Source: Phalacrocorax aristotelis
Taxonomy: Eukaryota > Chordata > Aves > Suliformes > Phalacrocoracidae
Length of the DNA stretch: 64,000 bases
Direction: 5' to 3'
Assembly (NCBI RefSeq): GCF_949628215.1
Contig: NC_134310.1
Span: forward strand, 8,817,401-8,881,400
Both the position numbers and the translations under genes were made by a program. Positions 1 through 8,539 of the stretch are shown here, piece by piece; position 1 is the stretch's first letter; each line of letters opens with the position of its first letter. The notes below the pieces were generated by a model. That model saw only the letters and a list, made by a program, of their open reading frames with translations. It was not told the origin of the DNA and made no database searches.

Positions 1-2
1 GG

Positions 3-1517
3 GATTGGAGTGCCTGGAGGGGAGGACGGGGGGGTATAGAACAACCTCGAGTAGCAGCGAATCAGAAGTTGGGGGAGAAACCGATGCCCACATGTGGGAA
101 GAGGGAGCAGCTTGCCTGCAGCGCGCAAAAAAGAGGCATAAGGCAGCAGAGACTCGGAGGACCAATCAGAAGGAAGGAGGGAGGAGAGGGACCGCCAAAA
201 GGGGAGGTCCGGAGCGCTGCAGCTCCGGAGGGGTCCGCGGAGGACATGCTGCGGCAGCTGCAGCAGGTTATGCGCGCACTAGGGGAAGTAACTCGGCGGC
301 AGACAGGACTCTTAACGAAGGGTGCGCCCCAGCGACAGTCAGTCGAGTTACCTAACTGGCGGCTGATAGCCAGAGATTGTACCCTCGATGGAGTAAGGAT
401 AGAGATGCCCGGGATCTTCCCTGTCTGACTAGCTCCAGGAGGAGGGGTGGAGTGGACGCCGATAGATGCCAAGCTAGTGCGAAGTTTATGGCGAGAAATT
501 AGAGAAAAGGGGCTGAAAGATGAAGGAGTAGGATTGCTGCTGGACGCTGCGCATGCAGCGCCGTTGACCCCCTCTGATGCTAAGCAGTTGGCGAAAGCAA
601 TATTGGCTCCCACAATGTACATACTTTGGAAGGAGGCAATGCACAGTGCCTGCCATGCCCTCGTACAGCAAGTGGCGGCAGTTCCGGGCCACCCGCTGAG
701 AGGGACTACCCTTGACCGGCTCACTGGCAGAAGTCAAGGACTGGAAACCCCGCAGTTGCAAGCAGCAGAATTAAGGGGCAGGGAGCTGCAAGCGGTAACG
801 GAGAGTTCCTGCAAAGCGTATAGCGAAGTGGGCAGGTATGAGAAAAAAGCAGAACCTTGGCAAAAGATACAGCAAGGACTAGCAGAGCCATTTACAACAT
901 TTTGTGACAGGTTGCAGAAGGCTATTATAGAATCAGAATTGCCACCAGCAGCCAAGGAGGCAGTCCTTATGGATTGCCTCCGAAATCAAGCAAATCCGCA
1001 AACACAAGATATCCTCCGCACCCTGGCGGTAGGGGCGCCGTTGGGTCAAACCATTAGGCATGTCTTGCGCCAGGAGGCGTTGAATCAGCATGGCGGTGCG
1101 GGAGCGCACGTCTGCCAGAACCCTGACTGTGGAAGCGAAGAAAGGGTGCTGGTGCAAGCGGCCGGGGTGGGGCCAAGATGTCACTTGTGTGGACGGCAAG
1201 GGCACTTTAAAGCTGGGTGCCCGCTAGCGGAAAGGGGAGGACGTAATGGAGGAGGAGCGCGCCCAGTAGGGAGGTGCTGGGTGTGTGGGAAGCCAGGACA
1301 CCTGGCAAGAGATTGTCCAGCCACAAAGCCGGGAAACGGCCAAAGGAGGGCGAAGCGAGGGGGATTCGCGCCTCCTGTGAGTCAAATGGCCCCCATCATG
1401 GTGCCAGTGCCAGGAGCTTGGCCCACCATAGCGGGCCAAGGGGGAGTGAAACTTCAGGCAGGGGAGCAGAACCAGCAAGATTTGCAGGTTACAGCCCCCG
1501 CGTGGCCTTGGTCATAG
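3..1517 (+). pseudogene. gag: Element A gag (matrix-capsid-nucleocapsid), one in-frame stop
   Basis: The frame is open from the left edge, so the true start is outside the window. A single TGA at 426-428 interrupts it just before the capsid start (ORF resumes with VEWTPID). The capsid part runs to about 1130. The nucleocapsid has two CX2CX4HX4C zinc knuckles, CHLCGRQGHFKAGC at 1179-1220 and CWVCGKPGHLARDC at 1275-1316. These bind viral RNA in the family. The 3' end overlaps pro, which lies in the -1 frame. Gag builds the virion shell; here the stop would truncate it before capsid. The matrix portion is short and very Arg/Gly rich. Family assignment is firm; subunit borders are inferred. Confidence 0.9.
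1331..1337 (+). promoter_or_regulatory. gag-pro -1 ribosomal frameshift site (GGGAAAC), element A
   Basis: The heptamer reads G GGA AAC in the gag frame, a canonical X XXY YYZ slip site of the kind used at betaretroviral gag-pro junctions. It lies just after the second zinc knuckle and inside the gag/pro overlap, and moving back one base enters the open protease frame. A downstream pseudoknot was not modelled. Confidence 0.75.
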
Positions 1518-1870
1518 GCTGTGACGAGAGACCCATGGCAGCAGTGATGATTACCCCGCAAGAGCTGAGTTGTCCGGCACGGATATGCCTGGGAATGTTA
1601 GTGGATAGCGGGGCAGATGTCACAGTGATGCCACTCGAACGGTGGCCACCAACTTGGCCCCTTGCCATGGGAAAGCGTATAATAGGGGTAGGAGGAGAAC
1701 AACAAACGAGGACTAGTACTTGCCCTGTGAAACTCGAAGTCATGGACGAGGAGGCAGGGAAGCTCCTCACGGCCGTAGTGACCATACTAGTAGCAGATGG
1801 GGTAGCAAGCCCCTTGTTGGGGCGAGACGCCCTTGCCCAGATGGGGATCGGGTTGAAAAATTTAGCATAA
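1337..1870 (+). CDS. pro: Element A retroviral protease (pro), open frame
   Basis: Aspartic protease that cleaves Gag and Pol in family members. The active-site motif LVDSGAD lies near 1600-1620, and the flap and C-terminal motif LLGRDAL lies near 1816-1836. It is read in the -1 frame relative to gag and has no stop before its natural end at 1868-1870. No dUTPase domain is visible in the about 75 codons between the slip site and the active site, unlike many betaretroviral pro genes and unlike element B. Expression would depend on frameshifting. The ORF is intact in this otherwise broken provirus. Confidence 0.85.
   Translation, partial: RPKEGEARGIRASCESNGPHHGASARSLAHHSGPRGSETSGRGAEPARFAGYSPRVALVIGCDERPMAAVMITPQELSCPARICLGMLVDSGADVTVMPLERWPPTWPLAMGKRIIGVGGEQQTRTSTCPVKLEVMDEEAGKLLTAVVTILVADGVASPLLGRDALAQMGIGLKNLA
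1858..1864 (+). promoter_or_regulatory. pro-pol -1 frameshift site (AAATTTA), element A
   Basis: The heptamer reads A AAT TTA in the protease frame, two codons before the pro stop. A -1 slip enters the pol frame exactly where RT-like sequence begins. Together with the gag-pro site this gives the classical two-frameshift betaretroviral layout. Confidence 0.75.
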
Positions 1871-4428
1871 GGGTCACTGCCTCAGAGAGGTTTTATCACC
1901 ACAAGTTAGTGTGGAAAACCGAACAGCCCGTCTGGGTGGAGCAGTGGCCCCTGACAACAGAGAAAACAGAGGCTGTAAGAGCTATAGTAAAATGAGAGCA
2001 CGAAGCAGGGCACCTAGAACCCTCGATGAGCCCCTGGAACACCCCTATATTTGCTATAAAAAAGAAAGATAAAAACCAATGGAGGATGCTGCATGACCTT
2101 AGAGCAGTAAATCAGCAAATGGAGGACATGGGGCCTCTCCAACCTGGCCTACCAGATCTGAGTGCTGTCCCAAAAGGATGGCGAGTCATTGTTTTAGATA
2201 TCAAAGACTGCTTCTTCAGCATTCCACTACATCCAGATGATAGAAAGAGATTTGCCTTTACTCTGCCTGCGGTGAACCGCACAGAACCAGGTAGTAGATG
2301 GCAGTGGACAGTACTTCCGCAGGGGATGAAAAATTCTCCAGCGATCTGCCAGAGGTATGTGGCTTCTGCATTGCAGCAAGTAAGGCGACAGTATCAGGAG
2401 AGAATCTACATGATCCACTACATGGATGACGTCCTCATAGCTGCGCCCACCAAGGCGTTGTGTGAACAAGTCTTTTCAGACACCCAAAGGGGCCTTGCGG
2501 GACAGGGCCTCAAGGTAGCTGAGGCAAAGGTACAGCGAGGACCAGTGTGTGGATTTCTGGGTGCTAGATTACAAGGGGATTGCATACAAGCTCAGCCTAT
2601 TAAACTTACACCTAGGGTTAAAAATTTACACGATGTACAGAAGCTGGTAGGAGCACTGCAGTGGTTGCGGACATTCGTGCGCATCACCGGTGAGGAGATG
2701 CAACCTTTCTATGTGTTGCTGAAAGGGACCGACCCATGGGAGCCCAGGACTTTAGACGCTGAAGCAGTCCAGCAGTTGCAGATGATAGAACGTCGAATGC
2801 AAAAGGAAGGAGTATGGCGGTGGGACCCCCAGGAGGAATAAATTGCAGGTTGGGTTCTGACCGCCAGTGGAGGGTTAGGATTGCTATATCAAATACGGGC
2901 AGGGGAAGAAAAACCACTGCGATGGGTATATCAGAAGGTTCCCAAGGATGCATTCTCCACAAAAGTCAAGGTAGCCGGGGGAATGATTTGGCGTCTGCGA
3001 AGGGAAAGCAAGGGAATCTTTGGGAAGGAGCCAGATAAGCTGACAGTGCCGTGGAATGGGGAGAAATGGCGGAAGGTGGTAGAGAGTGAAGAGGATATAC
3101 AATTGGCAGTATACTCATACCCAGGGAAAATCGTCACAGGCACGGTACAGAGGTGGGCCGAGACAGCCACAGTGGTGGATTTGAGTGTGGATAGTAGAGT
3201 TTTGGATACCCCTCACCCAGGACCAACATATTTCACAGACGCTTCCTCGAAGACGAACAGAGCGGCAGTAGTGTGGAAAGAAGAGAATAGTTGGATGCGC
3301 CAGACGTATGAGGAGCAGGGTAAAAGTGTGCAGTGGCTAGAAGCGAAAGCGCTAGAGATGGCCCTGCGAAAGGATATAGATCGGCATATAAATGTGTGCA
3401 CGGCCTCTTTATACGTGTATAAATTAGTCACATCCATGAAACGAGAGGGTGTACCACACACGGAAATTGCCTTGATGCTAGAGATTGCTTTATCGCAGCG
3501 AGGAGCAACTGTGACAGTAATTCACATTCGCAGTCATCAGACGGGGCCTGGACCACTGATTGAGGGGAATCGCATGGCTGATGAGGCAGCCGCGGGAGTC
3601 TGGACATTGACGGAGGCAAAGAAACTGCATGAACAACTGCACCTGGGTGCTAAAGCCTTGGCAAAGGAGTGTGGCATCTCAATAAGAGCAGCAAGAGAAG
3701 TAGTAGCCACCTGTCCTTACTGTCAGCACTCGCCATTGTGGGAGGCAGGAGTCAACCCTCGAGGACTGGAAGCAAATGCTATCTGGCAGACTGACTTTAC
3801 TGAATGTCCACAGTTGGCCCCCGGACGGCACCTGGCAATTACAATTGATACATATAGTGGAGTCATCATGGCTACTCAACATCGGAAGCAGACCGCAACG
3901 CATTTGACTGCGCATTGGACCACGGTAATGGCGTGGCTTGGAAAGCCCACCGAGATAAAAACAGATAATGGACCATGCTTTCAGGCTCGAAGTACCCAAG
4001 AATGGTGTAAAGCTTGGAATATTGTATTAAAACACGGCATTGCTTACAATAGCACGGGGCAGGAAATAGTTGAACGCGCTCATCGCACCTTGAAAGCAAA
4101 AATAATACAGCTTGGGGAGGGGGAGGGGTATAAGGGAGCTATACCCATAGCAGCTCAGCAAACTATTTTAATGCGTGCATTATATTCGCTTAATCATTTT
4201 ATACGCGGGCAGGAGCAAGTTACAGCAGTGGAGAAGCACTTTGGCAAAGCTCAAGCAGGCAAGCGCTAGCCGCAGGTACGAGTAAGGTTCCCAGGCAGTG
4301 AGCAACGGGAGAGAGGATGGAAACTGAGATGCCTGGGAAGGGGCTACGCCGTGGTTGAGAATGAAGGGCACATAGAATGGGTGCCTGCAAAGTGTGTGAA
4401 AGCAGAACTGTGCAAGGATGTACAATGA
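1864..4428 (+). pseudogene. pol: Element A pol: reverse transcriptase, RNase H, integrase; three in-frame stops
   Basis: One frame runs through the whole polyprotein but is broken by TGA at 1993-1995, TAA at 2839-2841 and TAG at 4267-4269. RT shows WNTPIFAIKKK, LHDLRAVNQQM, TVLPQGMKNSP and the catalytic YMDD at 2419-2430. RNase H shows TYFTDASS near 3226 and later acidic residues (QWLEAKA, NRMADEA). Integrase shows an HX3H...CPYC zinc end, the first Asp in IWQTDFTE, the second in KTDNGP, and the Glu in GQEIVERAH. Its C-terminal SH3-like part (GRGYAVVEN, WVPAKCVK) lies beyond the third stop. Pol copies viral RNA to DNA and integrates it; this copy cannot make the full enzyme. Confidence 0.92.
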
Positions 4429-4756
4429 ATAATCCCTCTCTGAGTTGTCTCTTTGCAGGGTCTGCTGACATGGATCCCCATGCTAGCTGTACCATTGGGA
4501 AAAGAAATGAGCTCCTTGACAAGATCGCAAGCAATATTGCAACGAGAGCGACACTGGGAAAGGGCGGCAAAAGAGAGATATGAATTGGGATTGGATAGTA
4601 ATAATTGGGGGGATCTTGTTGTGTGTAGTAACCATGGTTACTTGTGGGCTGCCATTGTTATGCTGTGTTATAAGACAAATCAAAGAGCGACTGCAAGAGT
4701 TACATGAATATAGACCTGACCGCAATATGTATCCGCTTACGCAAGTAGCTTTGTAG
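4429..4756 (+). pseudogene. env: Element A env remnant (membrane anchor and cytoplasmic tail)
   Basis: Only the end of env can be recognised. From 4580 to the stop at 4754-4756 one frame encodes a strongly hydrophobic helix (WIVIIGGILLCVVTMV) followed by a basic tail with RQIKERLQEL, as in a retroviral transmembrane subunit. The surface subunit and ectodomain are gone. Less than 330 bases lie between the end of pol and the LTR, where an intact env would need more than a kilobase. The 4429-4579 stretch has short frames that I cannot assign. Confidence 0.65.
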
Positions 4757-4784
4757 AATTTTTAGTAGCATGGGGAGGGGGAGA

Positions 4785-5028
4785 TGTAGGGGAATAGACA
4801 AGGATCGGCGACCGGAAGATCACGGGATGTGACGGAAAGATAGACTCCTCCCCATAGGAGTGGCAGGAACAGGAAGCGCAAGAGCTATATAAGCGTGTGA
4901 CGCAGCCAAATAAACGGACATTTTGTATCCATCATATTGATGTCTGTGCATCACTGTCCCCAGGGTGGGTAGAGCCCTGTGTCCCGGAGATATGCGGCCC
5001 AAGATAAGTTCTCCCGTAGAAGCGTACA
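4785..5028 (+). repeat. Element A 3' LTR
   Basis: A purine-rich tract (GGGGAGGGGGAGA) ends at the first LTR base. The LTR begins TGTA and ends TACA, short inverted termini. It contains TATATAAG at 4886-4893 and AATAAA at 4909-4914. At about 244 bp it is short, as in alpha- and some betaretroviral LTRs. The flanking GCTACA at 5029-5034 is probably one half of the target duplication, with the other half left of the window. Confidence 0.82.
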
Positions 5029-5574
5029 GCTACATAAGATTTTCTCTAAAGTTTGTCCAAATAGATTTGGTGACTCTGTAAACCCCTGTGGTAGTACAGT
5101 CCATCTTAATTGTTGTTTTCGTCCTGTTTCGGGGTCCTCCCACTCTAAGGCAAAATAATCTCTGGATTCCTCATCCAGAGGACAGGCCCAAAAAGCATCC
5201 TTCAAATCTATTACACTATACCAAGCATATCTAGGAGAAATATGACTCAGTAGAGCGTAAGGATTTGCCACCACAGGGAACTTGGTGATCGTTCGCTGAC
5301 TTACAGCTCTTAAATCCTGTACCATCCTGTAAGACCCATCCGGTTTCTTTACAGGGAGGATGGGTGTATTATGGGGTAAACATACATGGTTCCAAAGTTC
5401 CTTTTTCCAAAAGTCTGTCAACTACAGGTTTTAATCCTTTTCGGCCCTCCCTGGGTATAGGATATTGCTTGATTCTAATTGGGCGATAAACACTTATGGG
5501 GTCCATTTCTATTTTTCCAATTTCCCCTTCTTTATACCACACTGAGAGGTTAATAGCTTCTTCGTCTTTGTGTG
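5029..5574 (-). pseudogene. pol: Element C reverse transcriptase, N-terminal part, frame broken
   Basis: The minus strand encodes RT motifs of the gammaretroviral type: NTPILPVKKPDG, VQDLRAVSQRT, YSVIDLKDAFW and TVLPQGFTESP. The reading frame shifts near 5372-5378, and there is a stop or frame break near 5575-5590 between protease and RT. The sequence ends abruptly at the element A LTR before the YVDD region, so the catalytic pair of Asp residues is not in the window. In the family this enzyme copies viral RNA; this copy is inactive. Confidence 0.85.
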
Positions 5575-5785
5575 TTAAAGTCTATAATTTATCTGCAATT
5601 TATCCTCTTTACTATGAATGTTCAAATTTAACTTCAAAATCAAATCCCTTCCTAATAAATTGTACTCTGCTTCAGGGAGCAAAAGTAAATCATTAAGGCA
5701 AATTTTCTTTTCTGTCTCTATTTCTACATCTTTCAAAATAGGTACTTTAAAAGGTTCTCCTTTTGCCCCAACTACAGACATATAG
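5575..5785 (-). pseudogene. pro: Element C protease, C-terminal part
   Basis: Minus-strand frame with the end of a retroviral aspartic protease; EYNLLGRDLILKLN is the conserved C-terminal helix motif. It continues the protease start found at 12011-12125, from which it was separated by insertion of element B between the two copies of CTCTTC. Nothing else separates the two halves. Confidence 0.8.
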
Positions 5786-5791
5786 CTCTTC
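5786..5791. repeat. Target site duplication CTCTTC, left copy (element B)
   Basis: CTCTTC directly abuts the left end of element B and is repeated at 12005-12010 at its right end. A 6-bp duplication is usual for alpha-, beta- and lentiviral integrases. Confidence 0.93.
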
Positions 5792-6255
5792 TGCGGCGAG
5801 CGAGGAAAGCAAGCAGCCAACTCAACGTGAGTGATAGAGCAAGCTTCAGTTTTATTTTTAAGTCACAGCGCTTTTATATGCTCTTGTAAACAAGCTTCAA
5901 CAATTACTTCATACGGATTGCGACACCTCCTTAACGAACAGTCTATTTCTGTACTTCGTGCCTAAACTCCTTGTTGTTTGTCGGATGCTCTCAAGGCCGA
6001 GAGATATCCCTGCCTTTCTTCTTTGCTCTCAAGGCCGAGATATCTCTCGCCTTTCTTCCTCCTCCTGGTGACTTGCAGATTCTCTGTAATTTCCCATCAT
6101 CGGGTCTGATCTCTGTAATTTTCCATCAGCGGGTCTGACGCCGGGTCTGTAGTCAAGCTAATTCCATCGCGTACCTATAATCCTCCAGCCCGCTTTCTAT
6201 CTCAAACAACTTATCAGGGGACCCACATGTGGACTCAAGCCTATAGTTTCCCACA
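5792..6255 (-). repeat. Element B 3' LTR (also encodes the end of env)
   Basis: On the minus strand it begins TGTGGGAAAC and ends CTCGCCGCA. I read it as identical base for base to the 5' LTR at 11541-12004. It contains TATAAAA and AATAAA, as is easiest to see in the solo copy at 56977-57439. The first about 100 bases of U3 are coding, because env ends at 6153 inside the LTR. Confidence 0.95.
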
Positions 6256-7520
6256 TTTCCCCCTTTTTCTTTTGTTCCTTGAGAAAGGAACACGGCACTC
6301 ATACTTCTTTCCATCATTTGTCGCATACATTGCGATATACAAGGAACACACATTAATACAATGATAAACAGTATAAATATCATTAGTCCCATCTGCAAAA
6401 TACTCTTAATCGAATTGCCAATGCCCCATCCATTAAACAAGCTGTTAAACCAATGCCATGGATCATCCTCCCTAAGTTCTGAGACCCTCCTTCTTAAGCT
6501 CTCAATACTTGCATGTATTGATTCCGAATGATCTGATAGATTCATGCAACACATCCCTTCAAACTCAGCACACCCATGTCCTTGGGCTAAAAGCAAAAAA
6601 TCTATGGCTGCGCGGTTTTGCAGCGTAGCGTGTCTTACAGAGCCTACATCTAGTAATAAGTCAGATAACGCCTTTGATGTGGCATTTGTTTGCTTAGCTA
6701 GCCAACACCCTAGCTTGTTTAATGTCGTGAGGCTTCGAGCAACACCAACTCCAGGAGCCAAGAAGGAAGCAGCTATGATCTTTGCCGGATTCCAAAACTC
6801 AGCTGTAGAGTCACAGCTGTTCTCAAACTTATGAGTGCTCCTTTTGCTTCTCATCTTTCTATAATGTTGATAAATCATTGAAGTGTTAGGAGTAAGAAGT
6901 GTTAGGCGACCTATAGAGCAAGGCCCTCCCTTTATATGTGACGGGATGCCAGGCCAAGCCCGGTCTCCACAAATTAAAAACAAACCTGCAGGTAGCGCAA
7001 TAGGCATATTGCTAGAGCGTGAGATATTTGCAGAGGTGTAGTTACACCAAGCAGTGGCATTTTTATATACACTTAGGGTGGCATTCACAGGCCAAGAAAG
7101 AGACTGGTTTCGTTCCGTATAATTAAAGTATAAACAAGCATCCATTGACAAAGAACCCAATAGCTCAAGCTCTTGTGGCTCGAGATTAGTTTGAGGGCGA
7201 TGGACTGCCCAACCGTCCCAATTATTCACACAATTCTGGGGAGTATCACAAAGGCTCCCTAAGTGTGGTGTATTTTGTGGTATCACTAGCGTCCAATTAT
7301 CAACCGGCACTCCAACCAAACAGGTGGAGAGGGGATTTCCTGGCGATGACAATGATAGGCAGATGAAATCTTGGCCTGTTAGATTTGCCAGGGTAACCCA
7401 TACATTCTGTTTTGGCTGGGGCGGTATGTACATGCCCTCGGTGATTCTTATCACGATACTTACGATGACTAACGGGAGTACTATTGATTTGTCTAATCCA
7501 GTCAAGGGTGTACAATTCAT
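6153..7520 (-). CDS. env: Element B envelope glycoprotein (env), intact 455-residue frame
   Basis: Type I fusion glycoprotein of a retrovirus; family members mediate receptor binding and membrane fusion. Visible parts: N-terminal hydrophobic leader (about 12-26), a short surface subunit with many N-glycosylation sequons (for example at 46, 75, 133, 146, 154, 160, 165, 212), a furin-type site RSKR at 224-227, a transmembrane subunit with the CX6CC motif (C317 to C325) preceded by an LQNRAAIDFLL heptad segment, a membrane anchor at about 374-394 and a cytoplasmic tail. CX6CC marks gamma-/alpha-/D-type envelopes, unlike classical MMTV env. The last 34 codons lie in the LTR. A stop at 7536-7538 in the same frame fixes the start at or after 7535, and the first ATG is at 7520. 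No disabling change is seen. Confidence 0.93.
   Translation of the reverse strand: MNCTPLTGLDKSIVLPLVIVSIVIRITEGMYIPPQPKQNVWVTLANLTGQDFICLSLSSPGNPLSTCLVGVPVDNWTLVIPQNTPHLGSLCDTPQNCVNNWDGWAVHRPQTNLEPQELELLGSLSMDACLYFNYTERNQSLSWPVNATLSVYKNATAWCNYTSANISRSSNMPIALPAGLFLICGDRAWPGIPSHIKGGPCSIGRLTLLTPNTSMIYQHYRKMRSKRSTHKFENSCDSTAEFWNPAKIIAASFLAPGVGVARSLTTLNKLGCWLAKQTNATSKALSDLLLDVGSVRHATLQNRAAIDFLLLAQGHGCAEFEGMCCMNLSDHSESIHASIESLRRRVSELREDDPWHWFNSLFNGWGIGNSIKSILQMGLMIFILFIIVLMCVPCISQCMRQMMERSMSAVFLSQGTKEKGGNVGNYRLESTCGSPDKLFEIESGLEDYRYAMELA
6256..6273 (-). promoter_or_regulatory. Element B 3' polypurine tract
   Basis: On the minus strand AAAAGAAAAAGGGGGAAA lies immediately before the LTR TG. This is the standard plus-strand DNA primer position. 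It lies inside the env coding frame. A near copy occurs at 8520-8539. Confidence 0.9.
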
Positions 7521-7737
7521 ATCGTCTAGAACCCTCTATTTCGTGGCCTGCGATAATTAAAACCTTATGTGTCTGTAATGGGTGATAGTAGCAACTGTCA
7601 CACCACCCCCTAGCTCGATGGGTTCTTACCCACCCGCGCTGTTGACAGCTATGACACTCTCTTAGTACCCAGGGTCGGCACTTATTACATTGGGGACATT
7701 CTATCCGTATCCTGGCTACCTCTACCGGTGCAGTCAT
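7300..7737 (-). CDS. Cysteine-rich open frame between pol and env of element B; function unknown
   Basis: A 145-residue frame on the minus strand. Its ATG overlaps the pol stop by four bases (ATGA), and its last third overlaps the start of env in another frame. The N-terminal half has seven Cys: C14, C17, C20, C28, C31, C46 and C49, in CX2C pairs, with the CHSCQQRGW stretch resembling zinc-ribbon or DnaJ-type fingers. The region before env (7521-7733) would otherwise be non-coding. No known retroviral accessory family is recognised. It could be a small accessory protein, part of a spliced leader, or a chance frame. No homologue is seen in element A, whose corresponding region is deleted. Confidence 0.4.
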   Translation of the reverse strand: MTAPVEVARIRIECPQCNKCRPWVLRECHSCQQRGWVRTHRARGWCDSCYYHPLQTHKVLIIAGHEIEGSRRYELYTLDWIRQINSTPVSHRKYRDKNHRGHVHTAPAKTECMGYPGKSNRPRFHLPIIVIARKSPLHLFGWSAG

Positions 7738-8510
7738 ACGTCTTCACTGTCTCCTGTCACTTCGCAGATTTCGTTCTTCTGTTCATTAGGCATAGCCTTT
7801 ACCCATCTACTGGGTATCCACCTTGGACCTGTGGGGGTAAGCACACACATGTAACCTCGACCAAAGTATTTGACTTCTACGGGCCCTTGCCATAGACCAG
7901 TGGAAGGGTCTCGATACTTTACCATTACTGCTTGTCTTGACTCCTTCCTACCGTCATTCCCATGCACCCACGCAGGAGGGTTATCGTGTTCTGCAAATAT
8001 GCACAAGTGATTTAATACAAACAAAACTTTTGCGAGCCGTTCTTGTACATCTTTTACGTCTCGAAATTTGTTTAGATATTGTTTTAGAGTCTGGTGCGCC
8101 CTCTCAATTATTGCTTGCCCTGTGGGTGAATGTGGAATGCCCGTGAGATGGCGTACCCCCCCATGCCTGTAAAAATTTCCTAACCTTCTGACTACAGTAT
8201 GCTGACCCATTGTCTGTCTTAATCTGTGTTGGAGTTCCCATTACAGCAAAACAGACTGTTAAATGACGTATAACATGGACGGCCTTTTCCCCTGACTGTG
8301 CTGTTGGTCATAAAAACTTGCTATAAGTATCGATAGTAACGTGAACATATTTTAGTTTCCCAAATTCTGACACATGCGTAACGTCCATTTGCCATATTTC
8401 CCTGGCCTGAAGGCCTCTGGGATTAACTCCTAGCCCTATGCCTGGTCCGTGATGGCTGCAGGTAGGGCAGGCTTGTCTTCGGCTGTAGGCTTGTAAATAT
8501 CCATTCCAAC
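7734..8510 (-). pseudogene. pol: Element B integrase, N-terminus deleted, one stop and one frameshift
   Basis: The minus strand encodes integrase from the CPTC half of the zinc site onward: the first catalytic Asp in IWQMDVTH, the second in KTDNGS and the Glu in GQAIIERAH. The SH3-like C terminus (GRGYMCVLT, WIPSRWVK) follows. A TGA lies at 8308-8310. A run of seven G (8156-8162, read on the minus strand) shifts the frame between the second Asp and the Glu. The HX3H half of the zinc site and the RNase H domain are missing at the junction near 8510-8540. It is inactive. Confidence 0.85.
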
Positions 8511-8519
8511 ACCCTTATC

Positions 8520-8539
8520 TTCTCCCCCTTTTTCTTTTT
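8520..8539 (-). other. Polypurine-tract-like sequence at the pol deletion junction of element B
   Basis: Minus strand AAAAAGAAAAAGGGGGAGAA, sharing a 16-base core with the 3' polypurine tract at 6256-6273. It marks the place where RNase H and the start of integrase have been lost. It may be a central-PPT-like site or a footprint of the recombination that caused the deletion. Confidence 0.5.

Larger units (their letters stand above)
1..5028 (+). mobile_element. Element A: betaretrovirus-like ERV (class II), 5' end outside the window
   Basis: Provirus on the plus strand with gag, pro, pol, an env remnant and a 3' LTR. The 5' LTR, primer site and start of gag lie left of the window. Gag, pro and pol sit in three frames with canonical -1 slip sites between them, which is the betaretroviral plan. 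Gag has two zinc knuckles and RT has YMDD. Most of env is missing, and gag and pol carry four in-frame stops, so it is defective. Its right end lies inside the reverse transcriptase of element C (opposite strand). A therefore appears to have inserted into C; the matching left target repeat cannot be seen. Confidence 0.93.

Noticed and set aside
4377-4583. 68-residue frame after element A pol
   Set aside because: Partly the end of integrase read in another frame; no env or accessory similarity seen.
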